From: Scylla paramamosain
Taxonomy: Eukaryota; Arthropoda; Malacostraca; Decapoda; Portunidae
DNA length: 64,000 nucleotides
NCBI RefSeq assembly: GCF_035594125.1
Contig: NC_087180.1
Span: 14,050,115-14,114,114 of the forward strand
Direction of reading: 5' to 3'
In this document: positions 1 to 13,554 of the stretch, in pieces
Position numbering within the stretch: position 1 is the first letter of the stretch
Layout of the letters: each line of letters starts with the position of its first letter
The notes under the pieces: generated by a model
Told to the model about the DNA's origin: nothing
Databases searched by the model: none
Seen by the model: the letters and a program-made list of their open reading frames with translations, nothing else
Position numbers and translations under genes: made by a program

Positions 1-2080
1 CTTGGCACGCTTTTCTTTCACTGTGTAATGAAGAATGAATGAAATATAAAACTTGAAATTAAATTGTACAAGAATGTAAAGAATAAGTAGTACCTTAAAG
101 AGTCTTATAAATTTTGCAGTTAAATGATCACTTTTATCTTTGTGAGAAAATAGAACACTCACAAAATACGAGTAAGAAAACAGTTCTAAGTTCATGCATA
201 GCTAGAGGAAAATTTAAATCTGAAACGGAATATGAAACGAAATAGAAAAGAAAGTAAATACAAAAACGAACATGAAGAAGAAAAAAAACAGTTCCATCCC
301 ATGACACAGAAAATCTAGAATTAAAAAAAAAAAAAAGAAAACATAGATTAAGTGAAACAAAGTAAAAAAAAAAAGAAAGAAATAAACCCCATATCATACA
401 TAATAAAAGAATAACCCAAGAAAAGAAGACAAAACGAAACGGAAAGAAAATAGAAGACGTAAACAAAAAGAAAAAGAAAGAGAAGAAAATCAACCCGACA
501 CACAAGACAAGACTGCACACTTAGAAAAGAAACAAAACACGGAGAAAATAAAATAAAAAAGAACAAAGAAAATAAAAATTAATCCAACGCATAATAGACA
601 ATACGCCACACTCGGAAAGGAAACAAAACGAAACAAACAAGTAAAAACCTACGCAACAAAAGCAGAGGAGCGGCGCGGAGGGCTCCCTGGAGGACAAGAC
701 AGTTCCCGAGGTTAATGCGCCGCGAAAAAGCCATTCCTCTCCTTAGGACCCGGATCAAAGGCTACTTAAGGAGAGAACTGAAGGAGACAGAAGGGATTGG
801 GAAGAGATCATTTAGGATACGTTTTTTATCTCCCTTTGTAACCTCGCCGAGCAGCTCAAAGGCATTGGGTGGATTATAATATTGAGGAATAAAGTTGAGC
901 TATGGGAATTTAACCCTTTCCTACCGAATGATTTTTTTCTCATAATCTCTTAACCCTTTCACTGTGACACGAAATAATTAACAACACCAGAATTAATGCA
1001 TGAATTCTTCATACGCGTCTATAAGAAAGAAGAGGGTGAAAAAGAATGGATTTTGCAATTTTTAGCCAGTGTAAAGCTTGGAGGTGGCTTTAGAACAAGT
1101 AAAGATGTCTCAGAGTGATCAGCAATTAAGGAAAGATGTGTCAAATAGCAGCCAGACATTTTTTTTCTTTCATGTTTTTGTACTGTAGTCTTTTCAATAT
1201 TCAGGTTTGGAAATCAGTCACATACGGTCTCTCTTTTCTGTGTCCATGCAATGTTTTTTATAGTTTCCTAAAATTACTTGACCTTAACACTAAAGGGATT
1301 AATGAAAGAAGCTACATGCTTTTGTGGAAAACTTTCAAGATCATGCGCAATGGTTCTATAATTTCGTAAATATGGAGTTTTAAAGATAACAACCTAGGAA
1401 ATATGAAAAAAGAATGCCTCCTAGTAATTAAATTGCTTTTGAATATGATGTTCACTTTTTTATTGCGGCAGTTGTCCTTTGTTAAAACTCGTATCACTGT
1501 AAGAATAGTTTGCATGGACACTGATAAAAAAGAGAGAAAACAGGTTGATTTTGTCTTTTCCTTACCCATAGAGCTGTACAAGAGACTTTTAAAAAAAATG
1601 TTCAAAGAGTTGTAGATGATTATGGGAAATTTTATCCAGCAGTGAAAGAATTAAGCAATTTCTTACCACCCTTTGAAATTCCGCTCGATGTTTTCTTAAA
1701 GGCGATTAATGTTTTCTAAATAAGGAACTTTTAAGATTCTGATTGATGGTTTTGCAATTAAGATGGATTATTTTTTTATACGAGGAGCTTAAAAGATTCC
1801 CTTTAAAGGTTGTCAAGGGAATACATAAACTTGTGCTAAAGGATCTTGTTAGTTAAGTTGAATATTACTTTAACAAATGAGGTCTTTACCCTTCCTTTCT
1901 TTCGAGGCGTTACTGACCAGCTGGTAAAGGGACCATTTCCCTTCACGCCACTCCTGAGTACGTGATTGGTGACAGTGCGGAAGGGTATGGGTGATGGTAG
2001 GCGTAGAATGTTGGTGGAGAGGATTGTCTGTCAACAGAATCTGAACATTTAACATTATACCTTTAGTAATACTACATGGA
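1..2080. other. AT-rich unique DNA without recognisable genes
   Basis: The first 650 bases of the + strand are A-rich with several poly-A runs (for example 321-335). A short GC-richer patch lies at 660-760. The phrase TTTAACCCTTTCNCT-like recurs near 910 and 950. Open frames here are short and rich in Phe/Leu/Ser or Lys, as expected from A- or T-rich DNA. I see no exon, RNA gene or mobile element. Confidence 0.5.
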
Positions 2081-2290
2081 GGGGCGGCAGCGGCGGCGGT
2101 AGTGGTAGTGGTGGTGGTGGTGGTGGTGGTGGTAGTAGTAGTAGTAGTAGTTGTAGTAGTAGTAGTAGTAGTAACAGCAGAAGTAGTAGCAGTAATAGCA
2201 GCAGCAGAAATAATAGTAAAAATTATAACAACCACAACAACAACAACAACAACAGCATAAAAAAACACCAGCAACACCATCACCACCATC
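2080..2290. repeat. Compound trinucleotide array (GGC/GGT/AGT/AAC/ACC)
   Basis: A run of GGC and GGT triplets passes into AGT and AGC triplets (to about 2205), then AAC triplets (about 2227-2262) and ACC/ATC triplets. The long frames across it code for homopolymers (Thr, Tyr, Val, Cys) in different registers. This marks them as repeat artefacts. Confidence 0.9.
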
Positions 2291-2616
2291 ATCACTCACA
2301 ATAAAACGTACAGAAAACCAGAAGAAAACACACAACAAAGCACAACACACAAACAAAACTCCCAAACCCATCACAACATGGCAGGCAGAAACACGACAAG
2401 TGACCAAGAATTTACACATTTATACGAAAAGAGAAGAGAAGAAAAGAGAAAAGAAGACGGGTCCATCTGCCTCGCCCTGGTTTGTGCGGCCTGGGAACTT
2501 ATGCAAATATCCTCTAAAGTCTGTGGGAAACTTTTTTCTTGTGACCTGACCGACACATGACAGTCACGACACCTTAACTTAGACGCAGCAAGCAAAGGTC
2601 AACGTTGAGGGATTTT

Positions 2617-2620
<4 letters not shown>

Positions 2621-2710
<90 letters not shown>
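2621..2710. repeat. (CT)45 microsatellite
   Basis: Uninterrupted CT dinucleotides over 90 bp. A second CT array starts about 100 bp downstream. Confidence 0.98.
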
Positions 2711-2714
<4 letters not shown>

Positions 2715-2809
2715 TCGATGTTTTATGCTCTCCGATTTTTCACAGTAAAAATTGTATATTCTACCGATTTTATTTCCCACATGTCATTCGTTTTCTTCAG
2801 TATATGGTT

Positions 2810-2811
<2 letters not shown>

Positions 2812-2877
<66 letters not shown>
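2812..2877. repeat. (TC)33 microsatellite
   Basis: Uninterrupted TC dinucleotides, paired with the array at 2621-2710 in the same orientation. Confidence 0.98.
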
Positions 2878-2879
<2 letters not shown>

Positions 2880-3505
2880 GAAATGTAGTGAGATTTAATG
2901 AGTTCTTGAGAATACATTAACTGCATGTGCTGCGTTTATTAGATTCAGTGGTATAAAATGCACGAGGTATTGGGAGAGTGAATTAAACTTTGCATTGGAT
3001 ACTCCGTCTTCAGGTTATTGGGATAAACGTATTGTGTAGCAAGGTGAAGCGCCAGGAGAAATATTGGTTTATAACGAAGGTATCTGCAGAATTTTTTTTT
3101 TCTTTTAAGGATGTTACCCAAGGACTCTCGGACACAAAAACATGAAAAGCTAAAGATAATACAAAGTGGAAAAAAACTGAAGGGAACAGAAAAAAATAAA
3201 TACTCAAAAAAAAAAAAATCTGGGAGAGAAAGAGAAGAGAAATTTAGGAAAGAAAATGAGATAGAGGAATTGTATTATTCTCACCCTCTTCCTCACTCTT
3301 TCTAGTACCTCTCCATGTTCCTGCCCTCCTGCCACTCGTAAACACCGCGACACACAAACTCCAAAAGTGCTCCCGACTTTTGAGAGCGCAGGGGGAGCGG
3401 CGCCGATAGGGAGGCGTTGCAAGTCTTGAAATCAGAAACTGTAATGAAATTTGGCTGCATGTCGCCTGTTCGGAGGAGTGACACTGGGGGTAAGGGTACA
3501 AGTGA

Positions 3506-3507
<2 letters not shown>

Positions 3508-3572
<65 letters not shown>
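3508..3572. repeat. (AG)n microsatellite, left arm of a fold-back pair
   Basis: About 32 AG units. A CT array of similar length begins 57 bp downstream on the same strand, so the two arms are complementary. Confidence 0.98.
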
Positions 3573-3575
<3 letters not shown>

Positions 3576-3625
3576 GAGGAATGTTGTAAAGGACAGCAGT
3601 CAGTCTATGTACTAGTTTCACAGAC

Positions 3626-3628
<3 letters not shown>

Positions 3629-3707
<79 letters not shown>
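3629..3707. repeat. (CT)n microsatellite, right arm of a fold-back pair
   Basis: About 39 CT units, complementary to the AG array at 3508-3572. Confidence 0.98.
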
Positions 3708-3711
<4 letters not shown>

Positions 3712-3764
3712 GCACCCGTGTGGAGATGCAAAACGACTTCACTCCACAAAAGAGAGAGCAAGAC

Positions 3765-3768
<4 letters not shown>

Positions 3769-3831
<63 letters not shown>
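3769..3831. repeat. (CA)n microsatellite
   Basis: About 31 CA units, 61 bp after the CT array. Three long arrays of different type thus lie within 330 bp. Confidence 0.98.
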
Positions 3832-3832
<1 letters not shown>

Positions 3833-4165
3833 AGGTCTGCCTCCCCTTCGCGTGCTGTCCAATCCAAAGAGGCGAGAACAGTATCTGCTGGAATGTTCGT
3901 ATCAGACGTCACTCTCAGACTTGCCGTGGACACAAGTTTTTCTTCTCGGAGTTTGAATTCAACTACGCGACGACGGGGGAGGCGAGGGGAGGAACGGAGA
4001 GAGGAGAAGGGACGGGGAGAGTCAGGGAAGGGATGGAAGGTAAGAATAGGGAAGCATAGGGAGAGGAAAAGAGTGGAAAAAGTAGAGGTTTGAGTCAACA
4101 ATGGAATATATTACCGATTTCTATTTCGTTGGAAAATATATATATGAAAGTTTGTGCTGCTCCCA

Positions 4166-4168
<3 letters not shown>

Positions 4169-4248
<80 letters not shown>
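4169..4248. repeat. (GA)40 microsatellite
   Basis: Uninterrupted GA dinucleotides over 80 bp. Confidence 0.98.
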
Positions 4249-4249
<1 letters not shown>

Positions 4250-4251
<2 letters not shown>

Positions 4252-4785
4252 GATCAACACAACTAACAGAACTGCGTCTAACTTTGTCACACTGACGGCC
4301 GGAGCGAATTGTGTCTTGTTTCGGAGGACTTGAGGACGAACTGCAACACAAAAGGGAAGTGTTGGGCATCGTGAAGTCGTCCTCAATGGGAATCCCTGAG
4401 GACAAGGAAAGGAGGACAGGACGAGAGTGATGGAGGCGAGATAGAGGCAATCAAATTAAAAAAGAAAAAGGAGCAAGAATAGAGAGCGTTGGAGGAGTGA
4501 AATGAAGATGAAGAGGACTAAAGGAAAAAGAAAAAGAGGAGGAGGGGATGAAGAAGTAGGACAGAGAAATTATGCAGTGTAACAAGAAGAAATGAAGGAG
4601 ATATTTTCAAGTATAAGGAAAATAAGGATGAAATAATGTAAAGAACACGAAGAAATACAAACACTCGTGATACAAAACAATAACACCTAAGAAACAAAAG
4701 AAAATGATAAGAAGGCATTTCTAATTGAAGAAAACATCATCACCTTTGAAAAATAGCCAAATTACTCTGATGGGTAGCAATTTGG

Positions 4786-4786
<1 letters not shown>
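4250..4786. other. Purine-rich spacer without genes
   Basis: Between the GA array and the AC array the + strand is strongly purine-rich, especially 4440-4620. No gene-like frame is seen. Confidence 0.5.

Positions 4787-4842
<56 letters not shown>
4787..4842. repeat. (AC)28 microsatellite
   Basis: Uninterrupted AC dinucleotides. Confidence 0.98.
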
Positions 4843-4844
<2 letters not shown>

Positions 4845-7242
4845 AGGGCCTCCCAGGTGCTGTGGAGGTCAGTAGGTCAGTGTGTTCGTGTGACAACTTG
4901 GACAAGAGTGGACGTTAGTTATGGCTTCCAATTCTCCATCGATTCCTCGGCCTGGTGCTCGTTCTTGCCTGATTGTGTGGCTAAGTGAGGCTGTGAGGCC
5001 GAGAGGTGTAGTGAGCAGACCAGGATGCTTTGAGGGCATTGGTGGGCTGGTGTCGCCTCTCTTTTGGTTATGTATGAGGATTTATATGAATTTATTTGGA
5101 ATGTATGGAGAACAGTGTTATTTTTCATTGTGTTTAAGAAATGTTATGAGTGTTTAAAAGATCTAGATAGGTTTAAAAATGTCTCAGGATACTTAAAAAG
5201 GGAAGGTATTGTTTCCTTTTTTAGTTATTATATTGAGGAAAGTGAAGACCTAAAGGAACGATTGGAAAGAATACACCTACGCATAGGATTGCCCTGTACG
5301 AGTGTCCAGATGTGAGCTACACCCGCCACGCAGCGCGCCGCACCTCTTGAAACGCTGGCACGGGTTCGTTTTGGGAAATGTCGTGATTTTAGTTTCTTGA
5401 GATAAAAAAAAAAAAAAATACGTTGCTTTCAGATATGTTTGTTGTATCAGTTTGAGTTTGAGCCTGACCCTTCGTATCAAAAATTGTCAGCTGAATCATG
5501 AAATAAAGACTGGTAGAAAAGGAACGCGGCGAGGAGTAACAAAGGATGACAAAGGGAGAGTAACAATGGCTAGTCGGTGTCGTCTTGTGGTCCATCATGA
5601 GGCGAGGCGGCGACGCAGTCCCGACATGAACTCCGCCTCGTCTTCAGGACGCTCCCCTTAAACGTGGACGTCGTGAAAGTTTGATGGGAGTCGGTCAATC
5701 CATGACCCCGCCACGGTGTAACAACGCCCTGCCTCCTCCGCCGCCCGCTCGCCGCCGCCCACTCACGCCGTACACGCGCCGCACTGTTCTCATTCAGCAC
5801 CAGAGCAGAGTTGTCCCGCGTCATGCACCTGACTGCCTCAGACATCTTAATGGTGCACTGAAGGGTTAGGCCGTCGCTTCAGTCAATATCATGTTCGCAA
5901 TACTTTATAGTTATTTTTATGGGAAATGTCAAGTTTCTCTCCAATAAACTGGTGATGAAGGTGCGTTTTTGACCCAAGACTGTCAGCCGAAGCTGGAAGT
6001 ATCGGCTGCTCACACCCTCACTTATTGAGGCTGACACAATAACGTAATGAAGATTATTTGCTGTTACCGCCTCATTAAATCTATCAATCAATCGGCTAAT
6101 GACAAACTGCAGGAATGTAATTTTCCTGTTTTAAAATGATCGGGTTTATGTATTTCTCGAAAAAAAAAATTTCTGTAAACATGAACACCCAAGCATTGGC
6201 TTGCTGTCAGTGCAATGCTTCGCGGCCAAAGATAAGATCGCTTATTTCCCTCTTGCCCGCGACACACAAAACGACTCAATACAGGCTGGGTAAAAACGTG
6301 CGCCTCTTTTTGGTCTCTTCATCACCATCAAACAACAACAATCAGCGTCCTCTACGTGGCACGGAAAAGTTGGAGTGACGATGCGGCGCAGCAAACCTCC
6401 ACTGAAAAGCGAGACACACAACTCTAGGCGGGGTCGCAATAGTTAAGGTCGTAATTACGAAGGATCCATACCACCTTTACCTGCAAATTAACAGTTGGCC
6501 TGCCCTCGACAACTGAAAGCTCATCACTGCCTCTCACTGTCGCTCGAGGGTTCATTCCTGGCAGCCTTAATATACAACTCTGACCTGCCGCGGCTGGGAT
6601 AGCAATGGCTTAAGGACGAAGGTACAGTCGATGAGGTACAGACAACACAAGGCTGCTTCCGATGTTCCCTTCACGGTCTGCAGGAGTGAGAAGCAGTGAG
6701 AGTAACTTCCTGACGGCACTCATCACTTGTAAATGTTCAGCGTAGAAACCTTAAGAAAAACCAAGAACGGAAGTGAAGTCCTTTTACTACACACCAGATT
6801 TCATTCCTGTGTGGGTGCAGCCATTTACTTCCGGCTGGTGATTAGCGAATAAGGGCAAGGAAACTCGGGAAACTCAGCCGGCAATCCTTCACCACCTGAC
6901 GGATGAAACACGGCGAGGCAAACATTGAGAGGCTGGCAATCAAAACCACCTGACCCGCCACGCCTCCCTTCACCTGGATGAGCCCCGCGGGGAGGTCATG
7001 CAGGTGGCGCCCATTACTATGCCAGACCCATTACCAGGTGAGCTTTGGAGCGGATCGACGCAGCGCCCGCCTCCCGCCCTTGCCTGGGGAACTGGAAGAT
7101 GGACACCAGTAATTAATTAAGATCCAAGAACACAGACTTGAAGGAGATAAGGATGAAAGATTGCCTGGGAGGAAAGAGAGAACAGAGGACACCCAGCGCT
7201 GCCTAGACAAGACACTCACTCACATAGGACAATTTTCATGAT

Positions 7243-7246
<4 letters not shown>
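4843..7246. other. Largely unique, GC-moderate block without a confirmed gene
   Basis: This is the longest microsatellite-free block in the left third. Short CpG-rich patches occur at 5310-5350 and 5520-5850. Frames here are short and Arg/Ser/Pro-rich on both strands, as usual in CpG-rich DNA, and none shows a recognisable domain. The right end holds a CACCTG/CAGGTG cluster, listed separately. It could hold regulatory DNA. Confidence 0.4.
6893..7040. promoter_or_regulatory. Cluster of five CACCTG/CAGGTG E-box motifs
   Basis: CACCTG occurs at 6893, 6947 and 6971, and its complement CAGGTG at 7001 and 7035. CACCTG/CAGGTG is the E-box subtype bound by Snail/Zeb-type zinc fingers and some E-protein dimers. 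Five sites in 148 bp is far above the chance rate of about 0.07. The surrounding DNA is not a simple repeat. Function as an enhancer is inference. Confidence 0.4.

Positions 7247-7274
<28 letters not shown>
7247..7274. repeat. (AC)14 microsatellite
   Basis: Short uninterrupted AC array. Confidence 0.95.
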
Positions 7275-7277
<3 letters not shown>

Positions 7278-8420
7278 AGGAGTGAACCGCACGTGCTACG
7301 TACCCACACTCCCACACACTCACTCTTCCCTTAGTATTCCCTCGTTGCCTTCCTTTCCCTCTCCCTCCCTAAAGCTTTTCCCCCCTCCCTCCTTCCTTCC
7401 TCCCTTCCCCGAGCTGGCTCCTCCCCTTGGCCGAGTTCACGCGAATAGCGGCATCCGAGTGTAAATGGTGTAATCGCTTCGCTCTGACCAGCCCGTGTCC
7501 GCCGGAGTGCCGCGGGCGTGGGAGGGGCGCCGGACCGGGGGAGGGGACGGTAGCCTGAAGAAAAGTAGAGGGCAGAGCGCGAGGGGTGGGAGGGAGCCCA
7601 GTACCGGCCCGTGAACCAATTAGAGTCACTTCTCCTGCAAATCAGTGAATTACCGGCTTGGGAGTTTGACGCCTGGAAGATGCGTCTTCTGTCACTTACT
7701 CACTGGAGGCACAACACCAACACTCTCCCCACCATCCCTCCCCTCCCTCCCCTCCCTTACTTTCCCCTCATCGCCGCTCGCTGCTCCTCACCGGCACAGC
7801 GCATCGCGGCAAGGCCAGGCCGCCGGGAGGAATCAGAAAGTGAGAAATCTGCGATAAAAATTTATTCACCGTTGTTGATTAAAACTGATGTAGGTTGAAA
7901 GGAATTGATTATCTGGTAACTCACTGGTTTCGGGGCGGCGCTGGCGCAGGACCACCAATCTAGCGATGCGATGCCAGGTAGTGCCGGCCCGGCCCTGCTC
8001 GCCAGGAATCAGGTGTGAAAACTAATTGGGAAAAGCTTTGGAAACGTCATGATTGTGAGGGAGGAAAAGGCGAACGTGGGAATATCGGAACGACACACCA
8101 AGGTTGCATTGAACTCCTGCTGATAATCGATATGTGTAGCGGCTGCTGGCATCCCGCCCCGGCGAGGTGAAGGGGGCCAGTGCGACTTTCCCCGAACCAT
8201 TTTCCACATCTTTTAGGGTGTTCGAAATGCACGATTTTGAAGGTGGCATTGAAGGAGATGCCGAGGAGACCCACAGGAAGCTGAGAGATGAAGGAGGAGG
8301 TGTTGATGTGGGGAGGAAGGAGCAGGAGGAGGCTGAGGAGGGGGAGGAGGAGGGGGGCGGCAGGTGGGCCGGGAGGTGGTGAGGGTCGGGTGTGCGCCCT
8401 CGCGAGTCGCGGCAACAGCA

Positions 8421-8449
8421 GGAGCAGCAGCAGCAGCAGCAGCAGCAGC
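8421..8449. repeat. (AGC)n microsatellite
   Basis: About nine AGC triplets. The open frames across it encode Ser runs or, on the other strand, Leu/Cys runs. Confidence 0.95.
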
Positions 8450-8499
8450 GGTAGGAAGCTGGACCGGCGGGCTGTGAATAGTCTCCCCCGTGTCCTGGC

Positions 8500-8526
8500 A
8501 CCACCACCACCACCACCACCACCACC
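8500..8526. repeat. (ACC)9 microsatellite
   Basis: ACC triplets. A second ACC array lies at 8891-8914 and an ACC/TCC mix at 8672-8705. Confidence 0.95.
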
Positions 8527-8890
8527 TGTCTCCGCCTTCACTTTGTTGTTCTCACGCCGGTTGGGACGCTCTGCTGGGCACCCTTGTCTCCCCTTCCTCT
8601 CCCCTTCAGCTGTTCTCCCTCACGTCATCACCTCATTTTAATGTATACATAACTACCCGTTGGACTGCCTGCACCACTACCACCACCACCACCTCCTCCT
8701 CCTCCGGTCTCAATACCCGCTCGCTCGCTGTTGTTGCTGTGACCGTCAACCATCTATGCAAACCAATTTTCCCGAACTGCCTGACCTGACAGTTGAAGAG
8801 AGTGCCTCCTGGGTGTCGTGTTATGCCTACGAAACGTGATTGTTGTTGTACGTCGCTCATGAATAGTCGTCCCGCCACCCAAACCATCAA

Positions 8891-8914
8891 CACCACCACC
8901 ACCACCACCACCAC
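8891..8914. repeat. (ACC)8 microsatellite
   Basis: Short ACC array in an otherwise unique stretch (8710-9240) in which I see no gene. Confidence 0.93.
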
Positions 8915-9578
8915 AGCCACAGCAGCCTCCAACAGCGCCTTCCTCAGTACCACAGTTGTAAGTCATCGGCACAGGGCGCGTCACCCCCCGCTGCCCCACA
9001 CTAGCCTGGCATCCAAAGCAGAAGGCAGGTAGCCCGTGCCCGAGACCCGCCCCTCCGCCCCACCTCGCCCTGTCTCCCGCCTCCCGGACATTGCCCTCTA
9101 AAGGACATCAACTCTAAGCAATAATCTTCAGCAAATACGCAATCTGATCATCCAGGTTCCTCGCGCCAGATGGACGTCGCTCGGCACTGAGGATATAAAG
9201 CAATACAAGCCCTCACTTCCCTCAACATTCTCCTCTGCAGGTAAAAAAAAAAAATAGTAAAAATGATCATAAGTATTAAAGTTGGGTTTATAGTTAGTCA
9301 GTACGGCAGGAACAAAGTATTTAAAGTATTAGTGAGAAATTTCCTTGTGCACTGTCCCTATCTCCCTCTCTCCCTGTCCCTGTCTCTCTCGCTCTCTCTC
9401 TTTCACCTGTGCATCTTTCCCCTCCTTCCTCCTCTCTCCTCCCCCTCCCCCCGAGCGTGTCACCTAATGAGTGGTGAATGTCATGGCCGCTCTTTCCTTC
9501 CCTCCTTCCTTGCGTGAGACTAAAGTAAATGTCTATTGGAAAACACTAACCACTTGCCAGAACGAAGCGATGGGATGG

Positions 9579-9584
<6 letters not shown>

Positions 9585-9644
<60 letters not shown>
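9585..9644. repeat. (CT)30 microsatellite
   Basis: Uninterrupted CT array. A shorter, interrupted CT tract precedes it at 9360-9403. Confidence 0.98.
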
Positions 9645-9646
<2 letters not shown>

Positions 9647-10228
9647 GTCAGTGATTCAGGCAATACTTTGTTCCTGCCTCATTTAGTGTGTTGATATTAA
9701 TTGTATTACATTGACAATATTTTTTCTCCTCAGTTCCATGTATATTATGTAATATTGTGTGACGTGCATGAGACAGTCTGTTGTAGGTCAAGGCTGATGA
9801 TGTTAGTGATGGACCGAAACCCACCCTAAAAAAAAAAAAAAAATAGACACGACCCCATTTTTCTTAACGCATGAACAGATTGTGTAAAGGATAAAAAAAA
9901 TATGTATAAAAAAACACGCAACAGAAAGCATAAAATCCAAAAAAGACCGCGTGTTCTGTCTCTATAAATATAACAATCCGGTCGAAGGGAGAAAGAGAGC
10001 AGGGGGGAAAAAAAAAGTAGAAGAGAGAAATGATAGAGGGAAAGTATTGCGCGGCGTCCTTCCTCTGGCAGCGAAGAGGGAAAAAAGTGCGCTGGAAGTC
10101 AAGGCACAAGTGGTTATTTTTGTAAAAGGGAGTCGCGGGAAAAAGGTGTTTGCAGGAATTTACTGCATTGTTCTTTTCTCTTCTTGTACAGCTGCTTTGT
10201 GCTTCCTTTCTCCTTCACTTATTTCATC
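9645..10228. other. Unique A-rich spacer
   Basis: It contains poly-A runs near 9827-9842 and 9891-9915 and no convincing frame. Confidence 0.45.
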
Positions 10229-10230
10229 CC

Positions 10231-10310
10231 CTCTTCCTCCTCCTCCTCCTCCTCCTCCTCCTCCTCCTCCTCCTCCTTCTCCTCCTCCTCCTCTTTCTCC
10301 TCTTCCTCCT
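10231..10310. repeat. (CTC/TCC)n trinucleotide array, slightly interrupted
   Basis: TCC triplets with TTC interruptions. The three forward frames give poly-Ser, poly-Leu or poly-Pro. Confidence 0.95.
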
Positions 10311-10404
10311 GCTCCCCCTCCTTTGCCAATATACACTGCTCACAAATCAGTGCTCAGGTGTTTTCAGGCTAAACGAAAGGCGACGCTGAAAGGATTCTTG
10401 TTAT

Positions 10405-10406
<2 letters not shown>

Positions 10407-10454
<48 letters not shown>
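10407..10454. repeat. (GT)24 microsatellite
   Basis: Uninterrupted GT array ending in GAGTGTGACGTCAC. Confidence 0.97.
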
Positions 10455-10457
<3 letters not shown>

Positions 10458-10714
10458 TGTGACGTCACTTCCCCAGCTCTTTAAGGTCACTCTGCCGCTC
10501 CGTCGGTCTTCCCTGCCTGCTGAATTAAGCATTACGTGACATCCCTTAGTGTTTTGACTTCACATGCGCTGCTACCTGTTCTCGCCTCTCCCTGCTGACC
10601 TCCACTCTCACTCCTCTTCCTCCTCCTCCTCCTTCTCTTTCTCCTCCCGCTCCACCCACGCACTGTTACTCCATTCATTATTTCTCAACACCGCCTTCCG
10701 TTTATTTAATTTCC

Positions 10715-10726
10715 ACTACTACTACA

Positions 10727-10795
<69 letters not shown>

Positions 10796-10814
10796 GGTGC
10801 TGCTACTACTACTG
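10715..10814. repeat. (CTA)n trinucleotide array
   Basis: About 28 CTA triplets with a few changes at the ends, placed directly before a CT array. Confidence 0.97.
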
Positions 10815-10818
10815 CGTG

Positions 10819-10922
<104 letters not shown>

Positions 10923-11129
10923 ACTGCCAACATTAATTCATTCTATATTCGCCCTGATTTCCTGTCTTTTTTTTCACTCCCTTCATTACAAAAGCTACGC
11001 CTTAAGTATACTTAGATTTGCATTATAATAAGTCAAGGTTTTCCCCTCCAATTTCAACATGAGGCATTTTGTTCAGTAATTTCGAAGAATTTTTAAAGAT
11101 TTTTTCTTTATTTTAGTTTTTATATTTCT

Positions 11130-12559
<1,430 letters not shown>

Positions 12560-12560
<1 letters not shown>

Positions 12561-13070
12561 CACCTCCCTTCCTTTCCCTCCCTCCCTCCCTGCTATCGTC
12601 TGTTCAAACTATTGTACGAGTAACTACATTTCTACAATAAGTTGGGCGGGATCTAGCTGGATAAAGTTTGCAATTGGCCGATGTTCCGATGGCAGCACCG
12701 CCAGATGGTTGCCACACGATGCTATTGCCCTTGTATTGCCCTTCTGATGGCAAATAGGATCTGGGTGGTGATGGTGCTTGTGTTGTGTCTAATGTAGTAA
12801 CTGTCTTTGGTGGGTTAAGTTAAGGTAGGTTAGGTTATATTCCTCGGCGTAGCTCCAGGAAGGTTTAATTGAAGGGCCAAGGAAGAGAAAACGTGAATTT
12901 CAGCATCGATGGGCGGAAGAAAACGCGTGACGAGGCAAGGAGTTTGATCCTTTCACTTTGTCTTCGGTGGTTCGTGCCTCGAATGCTCTGGAATAAAGGA
13001 AAAGTGACTGCAGAAAAGAGCGTCGTAAATATTGCACGGTAAAATGTTATGTGTTCTAATTATCTAAGAA
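12560..13070. other. Unique block without a recognised gene
   Basis: Non-repetitive sequence with a small GGTTA-type patch (12814-12838: TTAAGGTAGGTTAGG). No exon is recognised. Confidence 0.4.
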
Positions 13071-13074
13071 AGTT

Positions 13075-13113
13075 GTAGTAGTAGCAGGAACAGTAATGGT
13101 AGTAGTAGTGTAT

Positions 13114-13144
<31 letters not shown>

Positions 13145-13288
13145 TGATAGTAGTAGTAGTGGTGGTGGTAGCAACATAATTATCATTACTACCACTACTT
13201 CTGTTACTGTTATTATTACCACTACAACCACTACACCAATTACTACTACCACTTCTACCACCATCATCATTCCTCCCACTACCACTAA
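13075..13288. repeat. (GTA/GTG)n array followed by (ACT/ACC)n array
   Basis: GTA triplets with GTG variants (13075-13170) are followed by ACT/ACC/ATT triplets (13186-13288). The two halves are roughly complementary and could fold back. Confidence 0.85.
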
Positions 13289-13554
13289 CATTATTCTAGT
13301 TATTATTTACTCGAGGGACAAATGGAGGCAGGAGAAGACCAAGACACAGACGCGGGTTAGAAATATGGCGCCTCAGACGGTAACACAGTATTTTCTCATA
13401 TTATGTAATGCCAGTGTACCCTGCCGGCCTCCCTTCCTGTTTTTTTTGGGAGGGAGAGGGAATGGGAGGGAGCGATAAACGATGCGATGTTGTGAGTCTG
13501 GCAGAATTTACTGGTGCTTCTGCTCTTCTGAACGGTCCCCAAAAGCACGAGGGA

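Larger units (their letters stand above)
7320..8640. other. GC- and CpG-rich block with pyrimidine tracts, no gene confirmed
   Basis: It contains C/T-rich tracts (7320-7430, 7720-7770), CpG-rich patches (7490-7580, 7920-8010) and G-rich triplet DNA (8300-8390). Overlapping frames on both strands encode Ser/Pro/Leu/Cys runs that follow the triplet repeats. Base composition would suit a promoter or CpG island, but no exon is recognisable. Confidence 0.35.

Noticed and set aside
2621..2877. Paired repeats with a spacer, resembling a CRISPR layout
   Set aside because: They are dinucleotide microsatellites in a eukaryotic setting. There are no repeat-spacer units of constant length.
2616..2888. 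Open frames made of Ser-Leu or Arg-Glu repeats across CT/GA arrays, here and at many other loci
   Set aside because: A CT array has no stop codon in any frame and gives Ser-Leu or Leu-Ser on one strand and Arg-Glu on the other. The frames start and end at array edges and show no other protein-like sequence.
3739..4101. Open frames with Cys-Val or Thr-His repeats across CA/GT arrays
   Set aside because: They are produced by the stop-free dinucleotide array. Flanking residues are not conserved among loci.
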